DNA from: Sphingomonadales bacterium
Lineage (GTDB): Bacteria; Pseudomonadota; Alphaproteobacteria; Sphingomonadales; Sphingomonadaceae
Direction: 5' to 3'
Length of the DNA: 12,395 nucleotides
NCBI GenBank assembly: GCA_027489295.1
Contig: JAIYAA010000023.1
Location: forward strand, 1-12,395
In this document: positions 1 to 6,937 of the stretch, piece after piece
How the letters are laid out: every line of letters starts with the position of its first letter
Position numbering within the stretch: position 1 is the first letter of the stretch
Translations under genes and position numbers: made by a program
The notes under the pieces: generated by a model
What the model saw: only the letters and a program-made list of their open reading frames with translations
What the model was told of the DNA's origin: nothing
Database searches by the model: none

Positions 1-17
1 CTCTTTCCGGCATTCCA

Positions 18-23
18 GATAAT
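18..23 (+). promoter_or_regulatory. Possible -10 element of the rpmJ promoter
   Basis: GATAAT matches the sigma-70 -10 consensus at five of six positions and lies 18 nt before the rpmJ ATG. A matching -35 box would fall at or before the left edge, so the promoter cannot be completed from this window. It would give a short leader of about 10-15 nt. The call is inference from one hexamer. Confidence 0.3.
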
Positions 24-41
24 TTGAGAAGCGAATCGGTC

Positions 42-167
42 ATGAAGATCGTGAATTCATTGAAGTCGCTCAAGGGGCGGCACCGCGACAACCGCGTGAT
101 CCGCCGCCGTGGCCGGATCTACGTGATCAACAAGACGCAGAAGCGTTTCAAGGCACGTCAGGGCTGA
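42..167 (+). CDS. rpmJ: 50S ribosomal protein L36 (41-aa form)
   Basis: This encodes the small basic ribosomal protein L36, a component of the large subunit. The 41-residue product begins [20 protein letters not shown] and ends KRFKARQG, which is the proteobacterial YkgO-like form. It lacks the Cys/His zinc ribbon of the 37-38-residue L36, so it should not need zinc. The gene is too short for most ORF cut-offs but is recognisable residue by residue. The ATG is preceded by a modest GAGAAG ribosome binding site around 26-31. The stop at 165-167 lies 8 nt before the GTG of the HAD gene, so the two are probably co-transcribed. Identification is close to certain from sequence resemblance and length. 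Confidence 0.95.
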   Translation: MKIVNSLKSLKGRHRDNRVIRRRGRIYVINKTQKRFKARQG

Positions 168-175
168 GCCCACAC

Positions 176-796
176 GTGGGAACTGCGCCGCACGCCGTCA
201 TCTTCGACGTCGGCAACGTTCTTTTCCCTTGGGAACCGCGGCGTTTGTACGAGCGCCTGTTCGACGACGAGCAGGCGCTCGACGCGTTTCTGTCGCAGGT
301 CGTCACCAAGGAATGGCACTTCCAGCATGACGCTGGCCGCCCCTTCGCCGAGACATCGGCGGAGCTCAGCGCGCTGTACCCGGAGCATGCCGACAAGATC
401 GCGCTCTGGGGGCCGCGCTTTGCCGAGCAATTGGGGCCCGCCTTTCCGGATATGGTCGCGCTGATCGAGGAGCTCGATTCGGCGGGCGTGCCGCTGTTCG
501 GCATCACCAACTTCTCGGGCGAGTTCTGGCGCGACTGGATGCCGCAGGTCGACTGGCTGTTCGGCCGCTTCCGGGACATCGTCGTCTCGGGCGACGAGAA
601 GCTGACCAAGCCCGATCCCGCCCTCTACACGCTGGCGCTGGAGCGATTCGGCCTCAAGGGGCCGGACGCGGTGTTCGTCGACGATCTGCCGGTGAACGTT
701 GAAGCGGCGCGCGCGCAAGGCATTCACGGCGTGGTGTTTACCGGCGCCGATGCGTTCCGCGCCGAGCTGGTGCGGCTGGGCGTGCTCGCCGGCTGA
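176..796 (+). CDS. HAD-superfamily hydrolase (HAD-IA, YihX-like phosphatase)
   Basis: This is a 206-residue cytoplasmic HAD-like hydrolase. Motif I is FDVGNVL with the nucleophile at D11. Motif II is TNFS at 111-114. Motif III is K145 in LTKPDPALY. Motif IV is VFVDD with D169/D170. The helical cap lies between motifs I and II, as in subfamily IA. The second Asp of the usual DxD is replaced (D-V-G), as in E. coli YihX (DLGNV), an alpha-glucose-1-phosphate phosphatase, so YihX is the nearest functional comparison. The substrate cannot be read from sequence. The only plausible start is GTG at 176, 8 nt after the rpmJ stop and without a good Shine-Dalgarno, suggesting translational coupling to rpmJ. 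The end faces the lipoprotein gene across 59 bp. Confidence 0.88.
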   Translation: MGTAPHAVIFDVGNVLFPWEPRRLYERLFDDEQALDAFLSQVVTKEWHFQHDAGRPFAETSAELSALYPEHADKIALWGPRFAEQLGPAFPDMVALIEELDSAGVPLFGITNFSGEFWRDWMPQVDWLFGRFRDIVVSGDEKLTKPDPALYTLALERFGLKGPDAVFVDDLPVNVEAARAQGIHGVVFTGADAFRAELVRLGVLAG

Positions 797-818
797 ACGC
801 CGGGCACCCATTTTTCTT
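789..818 (+). terminator. Weak candidate terminator after the HAD gene
   Basis: CCGGC (789-793) and GCCGG (799-803) can form a 5-bp stem around a TGAAC loop that includes the HAD stop codon. After 7 nt there is a TTTTTCTT tract (811-818). The short stem and its distance from the T-tract make this a marginal Rho-independent terminator, but it sits where one would be expected between convergent genes. Confidence 0.3.
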
Positions 819-855
819 CAGAACGGCAGGATCAACCGCGGCGGGCCTGCATGCT

Positions 856-1080
856 TCAGCGCTGCGCGTTCTCGCAGCGCTCTGGATGCTTGCGGCATTC
901 CTTTTCCTGCTTGCGCATCTTGCGGCCGCGGTTGCGGTCGGCCTCGTCCTGGCTGGTGGTCGTCCAGTCGACGGCCTTGGCACCGGCCTTTACCGGCAGC
1001 GTCGCGACGTTCACCGCGGTCTTCACCACGCATCCCCCCGCCAGCAACGGCAGCACGAGCAGGGCGGGGAGGATGCGCAT
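856..1080 (-). CDS. Small lipoprotein, NF038104-like family
   Basis: The 74-residue product has a lipoprotein signal peptide: MRILPALLVLPLLAGGC, with a clear LAGGC lipobox and the lipidated Cys at 17. The mature part starts VVKTAVNVATLPVKAGAKAVD and turns highly charged (Arg/Lys/Glu) with two late Cys residues. It resembles a small, uncharacterised lipoprotein family common in sphingomonads. The function is unknown. The residue after the Cys is Val, not Asp, which favours outer-membrane sorting. The ATG at 1080 has an AAGG ribosome binding site 8 nt upstream that overlaps the TAA of the phosphodiesterase gene, 9 nt away, so the two form an operon and are likely translationally coupled. The family name is recalled, not searched. 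Confidence 0.8.
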   Translation of the reverse strand: MRILPALLVLPLLAGGCVVKTAVNVATLPVKAGAKAVDWTTTSQDEADRNRGRKMRKQEKECRKHPERCENAQR

Positions 1081-1089
1081 AAGAGTACC

Positions 1090-2160
1090 TTAGTTGCCGT
1101 TGTTCTGCAGGAAGCTATCCCGAGCCGGCACGCCGATGGAAGGAAAATCGGTGAAGAAGCCGTCGATCCCTGCCTTGAGGAAGACGGTGATCTCCTGCGC
1201 CAGCTGGCCGTGCACGGCCGGATCGGTGCCGGTACGATAGGCGGGCATCAGGAAATAATTCTCGGCGCGGAAGGTCCAGGGGTGGAGCTTGAGCCCCGCT
1301 GCATGGGCATCGGCGACCAGCGTCGAGGGCGTGCCGTCCTTGGCGATGATCTGGGTCAGCTCCGGGCCGATGCCGGCGGCGTACGTCGCCACCGCCTTCA
1401 GCCCCTCCGGCGTCGCAATGTCCTTGTAGCTGGCGACCGCGTGATCTGCCGGGCCTTCGCTGCCGGCCATCAGCTGGATCAGCGGCACCTTGGTCATCGT
1501 GTGGAGCTGCTTGAGGTTGTTGACCTCGAACGACTGGATAAACACCGGCGCGTCGGCGCGGTCCCAGCCGGCGGCCCTGAGCTTGGCGACCAGCCGCGCT
1601 TCGAGCGGCAGGCCGATCGACGCGAAATAGCTCGGGTGCTTGGTCTCGGGATAGATGCCGATCGTTCGGTGGAGCCGCGCCGATTCCTTCTTCGCCAGCG
1701 CGATGATCTCGTCGAGCGTCGGGATCGTCGCCTGGCCGTCAAAGGCGGTGTTGCCGGGGCGCAGCTTGGGCAGCCGCTCCTTGGCACGCAGCGTCTTGAG
1801 TTCGGCGAGGGTGAAATCCTCGGTAAACCAGCCGGTGAGGGTCTGGCCGTCGATCGTCTTGGTGACCTTGCGGCTCGCAAACTCGGGGTGCGCCGCCACG
1901 TCGGTCGTGTCGGTGATCGCGTTTTCGTGCCGGGCGACCAGCTCGCCATCCTTGGTCGGGACGAGATCGGGCTCGATGAAATCGGCGCCGAGGTCGATCG
2001 CGCGCTGGTAGGAGAGCAGCGTGTGTTCGGGCCGCTCGCCGCTGGCGCCGCGATGGCCGATGACGACGATCCGGGGCATGGGCTTCTGCATGGGATGACC
2101 TTGTCCGAAAGCGAAAGCGGGCGCCAGCAGGGCCACCGCCAAAAGCATCCATCTCGTCAC
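1090..2160 (-). CDS. glpQ: Secreted glycerophosphodiester phosphodiesterase (GlpQ type)
   Basis: This enzyme hydrolyses deacylated phospholipid head groups (glycerophosphodiesters) to glycerol-3-phosphate and an alcohol, probably in the periplasm. The 356-residue product has a signal peptide (hydrophobic residues 5-18, ending AFAFGQ). Its catalytic core is the GDPD TIM barrel: HRGASGERPEHT with H36 and R37, then the metal-binding EPD (E63, D65), then H78 in ELVARHEN. The HRGASG..PEHT spacing and the later long insertion with WTFR resemble periplasmic calcium-dependent GlpQ more than cytoplasmic UgpQ. A GTG start at 2160 is preferred because AAGGAG sits 6 nt upstream. The next in-frame ATG (2148) would also leave a signal peptide. 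It is the first gene of a pair with the lipoprotein. No glpT or ugp transporter is next to it. Confidence 0.92.
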   Translation of the reverse strand: MTRWMLLAVALLAPAFAFGQGHPMQKPMPRIVVIGHRGASGERPEHTLLSYQRAIDLGADFIEPDLVPTKDGELVARHENAITDTTDVAAHPEFASRKVTKTIDGQTLTGWFTEDFTLAELKTLRAKERLPKLRPGNTAFDGQATIPTLDEIIALAKKESARLHRTIGIYPETKHPSYFASIGLPLEARLVAKLRAAGWDRADAPVFIQSFEVNNLKQLHTMTKVPLIQLMAGSEGPADHAVASYKDIATPEGLKAVATYAAGIGPELTQIIAKDGTPSTLVADAHAAGLKLHPWTFRAENYFLMPAYRTGTDPAVHGQLAQEITVFLKAGIDGFFTDFPSIGVPARDSFLQNNGN

Positions 2161-2166
2161 GAAACT

Positions 2167-2172
2167 CTCCTT
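2167..2172 (-). promoter_or_regulatory. Ribosome binding site that selects the GTG start of glpQ
   Basis: On the minus strand this reads AAGGAG, a near-perfect anti-16S match, 6 nt before GTG at 2160 and 18 nt before the in-frame ATG at 2148. The spacing argues for the GTG. The site lies in a 54-bp divergent spacer, so the promoters of glpQ and xdhC must overlap each other or the opposing gene starts. Confidence 0.6.
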
Positions 2173-2214
2173 CGTCTAGGCGGTTAGGCAGCGGATGTGA
2201 CGGGAGCGAGACAA

Positions 2215-3126
2215 ATGGCCGACAACGACAGCGTGCTGGCAGCCGCCGAGGCGTGGCGCGGCGCAAAGATGGCGCTGGCGACGGTGGTTACGACCTGGGG
2301 ATCGGCACCGCGGCCACGCGGCAGCCATCTGCTGGTGCATGAGGATGGCCGGTTCGAGGGATCGGTCTCCGGCGGCTGCGTCGAGACCGATATTCTGCAG
2401 ACTGCCGCCGAGGTGATCGCCGGTGCCGCCGCGGTGGTGAAGGACTATGGCGTCGCCGATGCCGCCGCCTGGGAAGTCGGCCTGCCGTGCGGCGGGCAGA
2501 TCGCGGTGCTGGTGCAGCCGGTCGCGGCGAACGGCTTCCCGCCCGCGCTGTTCGACGCGATCCGCGACGCCCGCGCCGCGGGGCAGCCGCTGGAAGTGGG
2601 GACCGATCTTGCCACCGGCCAAAGCGCGATCGGCGCGCCCGGCTTCGTCAATCGCTACGATCCGCCGCGGCGGCTGCTGATCGTCGGCGCGGTGCAGATC
2701 GCGCAGGCGCTTGCCGGCCTCGCCCGCGAGCTGGGCATCGCGACGACGGTGATCGATCCGCGCGGCCGCTTTCTCACCGAGGAGCGGTTCCCGCAGGTGA
2801 CGCTCGACGATCGCTGGCCGGACGAGGCGGTGACGGCGCTCCGCCCCGATCCGGCGACGGCGGTGGTGACGCTGAGCCACGATCCCAAGATCGACGATGC
2901 TGCGCTGCTCGCCGCGCTGGCGCACCCCACCGGCTATGTCGCGGCGCTCGGCTCGCGGCGCAGTCATGCCGCGCGGCTGGAACGTCTGGCGGCGGCGGGC
3001 GTCTCTCCGCAGGATCTCGCACGGATCGAAGGGCCGGCGGGGCTTTCGATCGGCGCGATCGGTCCCTCGGAGATTGCCCTGTCCATCGCCGCCGCCATGG
3101 TGAAGACCTTCCATGCTCACGCCTGA
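2215..3126 (+). CDS. XdhC family protein (molybdenum hydroxylase maturation factor)
   Basis: The 303-residue product belongs to the XdhC/CoxI family, whose studied members bind molybdenum cofactor and help insert its sulfurated form into xanthine dehydrogenase-like enzymes. The N-terminal XdhC/CoxI domain shows WGSAPRPRGS (28-37), GSVSGGCVET (49-58) and LPCGGQ (90-95), including two conserved Cys. The C-terminal Rossmann domain begins RRLLIVGAVQIAQAL (about 152-166) and contains SHDPKID, ALGSRRS and IGAIGPSEIALSI. The glycine loop is GAVQIA, not the usual GAGxxA-like form. ATG 2215 is chosen over GTG 2197 because GGGAG (2202-2206) is 8 nt upstream and the protein then starts directly on the domain. 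It overlaps the mocA-like gene by 14 bp. The molybdoenzyme it serves is not in the window. Confidence 0.9.
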   Translation: MADNDSVLAAAEAWRGAKMALATVVTTWGSAPRPRGSHLLVHEDGRFEGSVSGGCVETDILQTAAEVIAGAAAVVKDYGVADAAAWEVGLPCGGQIAVLVQPVAANGFPPALFDAIRDARAAGQPLEVGTDLATGQSAIGAPGFVNRYDPPRRLLIVGAVQIAQALAGLARELGIATTVIDPRGRFLTEERFPQVTLDDRWPDEAVTALRPDPATAVVTLSHDPKIDDAALLAALAHPTGYVAALGSRRSHAARLERLAAAGVSPQDLARIEGPAGLSIGAIGPSEIALSIAAAMVKTFHAHA

Positions 3127-3727
3127 AAAGACCGCGCTCGTCCTGCTCGCCGCGGGTCGCTCCGAACGGTTCGCCGATGGCGACAAGCTGACCGAGGACT
3201 ATCTCGGCCAGCCGCTTGCCTTTCACGTGGTGACGGCGCTGGAGAAGATGCCGTTCCTCGCCCGGATCGCCGTGGTGTGGGACACGGCGCTGGATTTCGC
3301 CGCGCGCGGATTCCAGGTGGTGGAAAACCCCGATCCGGCGCTCGGCCAGGCCCGATCGGTGCGCTACGGCGTGGAGGCGGCGGAGGCGGCGGGCGCCGAT
3401 GCGGTGCTGATCGCGCTGGCCGACATGCCGCGCGTGACCGTGGCGCATTGCTACCGGCTGTTCGATGCCTCGGACAATGGCGCGACGCTGGTCGCCTCCA
3501 GCGACGGGGTGCAGCCGATGCCGCCGGCGCTGATCGGCCGCGACCATTTCGCGACGCTGCGCGGGCTGGACGGCGATGCCGGTGCGCGGACGCTGATCCT
3601 GCGCGGCCACCATGTCATCACCCGGCCCGAGGAATTGGTCGACATCGACACGCGCGAGGACCTCGACGCCCTCCGCGCGCGCGAGGCGGCCGCGGCTATT
3701 CGTGCCGCAAGGCGTCGATCGGATTGA
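3113..3727 (+). CDS. MocA-like molybdopterin cytidylyltransferase / NTP transferase
   Basis: This 204-residue protein has the MobA/MocA nucleotidyltransferase fold. LAAGRSERFADGDKL (12-26) is the nucleotide-binding loop. NPDPALGQARSVRYG (72-86) is the usual second motif. ADMP (102-105) carries the metal-binding Asp, GDAGAR (154-159) is conserved, and VDIDTREDL (176-184) closes the domain. MocA transfers CMP to molybdopterin to make the cytosine dinucleotide cofactor used by xanthine dehydrogenase-family enzymes. Pairing with XdhC favours MocA over MobA, but CTP versus GTP preference is not readable with certainty. The start overlaps the xdhC end by 14 bp, implying translational coupling. The last ten or so residues form a basic tail (ending RRRSD) that overlaps the convergent permease gene by 32 bp. 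Confidence 0.87.
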   Translation: MLTPEKTALVLLAAGRSERFADGDKLTEDYLGQPLAFHVVTALEKMPFLARIAVVWDTALDFAARGFQVVENPDPALGQARSVRYGVEAAEAAGADAVLIALADMPRVTVAHCYRLFDASDNGATLVASSDGVQPMPPALIGRDHFATLRGLDGDAGARTLILRGHHVITRPEELVDIDTREDLDALRAREAAAAIRAARRRSD

Positions 3728-4895
3728 GCGCGGCGGCGCGGCGGGCCGGGAAGAAGCCGAACACGATCCCGATCAGCGCCGAAATGCCGAAGCTGATCAG
3801 GTTGATCGACAGGTCGAACTGGAACGGCAGCGTCGCCACGGTCGCCAGGCCCCAGGAGGCGAAAAAGGCCAGCACCATCCCGATCATGCCGCCCAGGCAG
3901 GAAAGGGCGACCGCCTCGACCAGGAACTGCAGCAGCACTTCCTTGCCCAGCGCGCCGATCGCGAGGCGGATGCCGATCTCGCGGGTCCGCTCGGTCACCG
4001 ACACCAGCATGATGTTCATGATGCCGATACCGCCGACCAGCAGGCTGACCGCGGCGATGGCGGCGACGAACAAAGTGAGCTGCTGCGTCTGGTTCTGGAT
4101 GGTCGAGGCGAATTCGGCGCTGTCGAAGATGTCGAAATTGTCCGGCTGGCCGGGGGCGATGTGGCGGCGTTCGCGTAAGAGCCCGGTCAGCGACTGCTTG
4201 ACCGTCGCGGTGTCATAGCCCTTCGCCACCGCCACCTGGATGGCGAGCACGTTCTGGTTGCCGACGAAGCGGCGCTGCACCGTCTTCATCGGCAGCACGA
4301 CGGTGGAATTGGGATCGCTGAACCCGGCATTGTCGCGCTTCTTCAGCACGCCGATCACTTCGCAGCTGACCGTGCCGAGGCGGAAGCGCTCGCCCACCGG
4401 ATCCTCGTTGGCGAACAGGTTGGTGCGGATCGTGTCGCCGATCACGCAGACCGATTTGCCGGCGGTCAGCTCGGCATCGGTGAAGCGGCGACCGCCGGCG
4501 AATTCGAGGTTCTGCGCCTCGAAATAGTCGTTGGTGGTGCCGGTGACCGAGGCGGTCCAGTTCTGCGCGTTGCGCACCGCCAGCGCAGACGACGACGCCT
4601 GGGGTGCCACCGCGCTGACGCCGCTCACCTGCTGGCGGATGGCCAGCACATCGGCATTCTCGAAGCTGGGCGGCGCATTGCCGCCGCCGCGCCGCCCGCC
4701 GCTCGGGAAGACAGTGAGCGTGTTGTTGCCGAGCGAGCTGATCGACGCCTGCACCGAGGCGGAGACGCCGTTGCCCAGCGTGACCATGGTGATGACCGCG
4801 GCGACGCCGATGATGATGCCCAGCGTCGTCAGGAACGAGCGCAGGATGTGTCGGCGGATCTCGCGGAGCGACAGGAGGAGGGTGGTGAACAGCAT
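3696..4895 (-). CDS. ABC transporter permease, MacB type (separate from ATPase)
   Basis: This 399-residue inner-membrane protein is the membrane part of a MacB-type (type VII) ABC exporter. It has a transmembrane helix near residues 18-40, a large periplasmic domain (about 41-270), and three more helices near 272-298, 320-350 and 365-384. GGIGIMNIML (288-297) followed by TERTREIGIR (301-310) is the family's hallmark coupling region, and the end NPIDALRHE is typical. In E. coli the ATPase is fused to this unit; here it is a separate gene ending 4 nt upstream. These proteins do not pump through the membrane but use ATP to drive substrate from the periplasm into the outer-membrane duct. The last 32 bp overlap the mocA-like gene from the other strand. 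The substrate is unknown. Confidence 0.93.
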   Translation of the reverse strand: MLFTTLLLSLREIRRHILRSFLTTLGIIIGVAAVITMVTLGNGVSASVQASISSLGNNTLTVFPSGGRRGGGNAPPSFENADVLAIRQQVSGVSAVAPQASSSALAVRNAQNWTASVTGTTNDYFEAQNLEFAGGRRFTDAELTAGKSVCVIGDTIRTNLFANEDPVGERFRLGTVSCEVIGVLKKRDNAGFSDPNSTVVLPMKTVQRRFVGNQNVLAIQVAVAKGYDTATVKQSLTGLLRERRHIAPGQPDNFDIFDSAEFASTIQNQTQQLTLFVAAIAAVSLLVGGIGIMNIMLVSVTERTREIGIRLAIGALGKEVLLQFLVEAVALSCLGGMIGMVLAFFASWGLATVATLPFQFDLSINLISFGISALIGIVFGFFPARRAAALNPIDALRHE

Positions 4896-4899
4896 GGCC

Positions 4900-5610
<711 letters not shown>

Positions 5611-5611
5611 G

Positions 5612-6937
5612 TCAGTTCTGGTCATCCTTGGCCGGCTTGGCCGGGCCGTTGGCCTGGACACCGACGATCACCTTCATGCCGGGCGTCAGCTTGGCGCTGG
5701 TTACCGCGGTGCGGCTGCCGTCGCTGGGGCCGGTGACGACCTCCACCTTCTCCGGCTTGCCGTCCTTGCCGACGACATACACGGTCTGCTTGCTGCCGCG
5801 GCCGATCGCCTTTTGCTGGTCCTGCCGGCGCGGCCCGAACTGGATGCCGCCGCCGCCCGCCTTGGCGCCGCTGTCCTCGGGGGTGAAGCGCAGCGCGCCA
5901 TTGGGGATCATCAGCGCGTTCTCTAGCTTCTCGACGCCGATCGTCGCGGTCGCGGTCATGCCCGGGCGCAGCGTCAGGTCCGGATTGGCGACCGACAGCA
6001 CCGCCGCATAGGAGACGACCTGATTGGCGGTCGTGGTGCTGGTCGATGCACTGGTCGAGGCGGTGGAGGCGGTCAGATTCGAGCCGAGGTCGACGCGGGT
6101 GATCTGCGCCGGGAAGGTGCGGCCGGGAAAGGCATCGACGGTGAAGCTGGCCGGCAGGCCGACCTTGACCGAGCCGACATCCGCTTCGTCGATCGCCACT
6201 TCCAGCTTCATGTGGGTCAGGTCCTGCGCGATCACGAACATGTTCGGCGTGCTGAACTGCGCGGCGACGGTCTGGCCGGCATCGACCTGGCGGGCGAGCA
6301 CCACGCCGTCCACCGGCGAGCGGATGATCGACTTGAAGCGCTGCGTCTGGTTCGACGAGAGCGAGGCCTGGGCGGAGACGACATTGGCCTCGGCCGAGCG
6401 AAGATTGGCGGTCGCACGCGCCACGGCGGCGCGGGCGGTATCGAGCTCGGTCTTGGCGGGCACCTTGCCCCCCGACAGGCGGCTGACCTCTTCCATGCGG
6501 CGCAGCTGCGCGCTCGATTCGTCCACCGTCGCCCGGGCCTGCGCCACCGCCGCCTGGTTCGCGGCGAGCGCGGCGCGGCTCTGGGTGATCGTGTCGTCGA
6601 GCCGCGACGGATCGATGATCGCGATCGGCTGGCCTTCGGTCACATGGTCGTTGACGTCGACCAGCACCTTGAGGACGAGACCCGAGATTTCGGAGCCCAC
6701 GGTGACCTGCCGGATCGGCGCGAGACGGCCGGTGGCCGATACGCTGACCGCCAGCGCGCCCTTTTCCGCCGGCACGGTGATGTAGCTGGGCGGGGGCTTG
6801 GGGGCGAAGCAGCGCGAGACGAGCAGGCCCAGCACCACCACGACCAGCGCGATACCGATCCAGCGCAGGTTCCGCCGCCACCAGGGGCGACGCTTCGTGC
6901 CCAGAAAGGCGTTGAGGTCCTGAGGTTCACTGGCCAT
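5612..6937 (-). CDS. Efflux RND/MacA-type periplasmic adaptor (HlyD family)
   Basis: The 441-residue product is a membrane-fusion (adaptor) protein linking the ABC permease to the outer-membrane channel. A short cytoplasmic N-terminus rich in Arg/Trp leads into one transmembrane helix (25-40). The biotinyl-lipoyl half-motif GSEISGLVLKVLVDVNDHVTEGQ follows at 81-103. An alpha-helical hairpin with coiled-coil character spans about 115-195. The second lipoyl half is IRSPVDGVVLARQVDAGQTV (205-224). A beta-barrel and membrane-proximal domain follow. A Ser/Thr-rich run (about 286-303) in the beta-barrel region and a Gly-rich stretch (358-364) look like low-complexity insertions. The ATG overlaps the end of the outer-membrane gene by 11 bp, and no strong Shine-Dalgarno is seen, so coupling is likely. 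A longer in-frame upstream extension exists but would only read through the preceding gene. Confidence 0.93.
   Translation of the reverse strand: MASEPQDLNAFLGTKRRPWWRRNLRWIGIALVVVVLGLLVSRCFAPKPPPSYITVPAEKGALAVSVSATGRLAPIRQVTVGSEISGLVLKVLVDVNDHVTEGQPIAIIDPSRLDDTITQSRAALAANQAAVAQARATVDESSAQLRRMEEVSRLSGGKVPAKTELDTARAAVARATANLRSAEANVVSAQASLSSNQTQRFKSIIRSPVDGVVLARQVDAGQTVAAQFSTPNMFVIAQDLTHMKLEVAIDEADVGSVKVGLPASFTVDAFPGRTFPAQITRVDLGSNLTASTASTSASTSTTTANQVVSYAAVLSVANPDLTLRPGMTATATIGVEKLENALMIPNGALRFTPEDSGAKAGGGGIQFGPRRQDQQKAIGRGSKQTVYVVGKDGKPEKVEVVTGPSDGSRTAVTSAKLTPGMKVIVGVQANGPAKPAKDDQN

Noticed and set aside
886..2187. 433-codon open frame on the plus strand
   Set aside because: It is antisense to the phosphodiesterase and lipoprotein genes, has no recognisable motif, and is typical of shadow frames in high-GC DNA.
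2197..2214. GTG 2197 as the start of the XdhC-like gene
   Set aside because: GGGAG at 2202-2206 lies after that GTG and is well spaced for ATG 2215, and the six extra residues match nothing in the family.
5611..5661. Longer N-terminus of the ABC ATPase (start at 5661 or 5625)
   Set aside because: The extension lies inside the adaptor's end and is Arg/Pro-rich. Family members begin just before the first beta strand, as from ATG 5610, though 5625 cannot be fully excluded.
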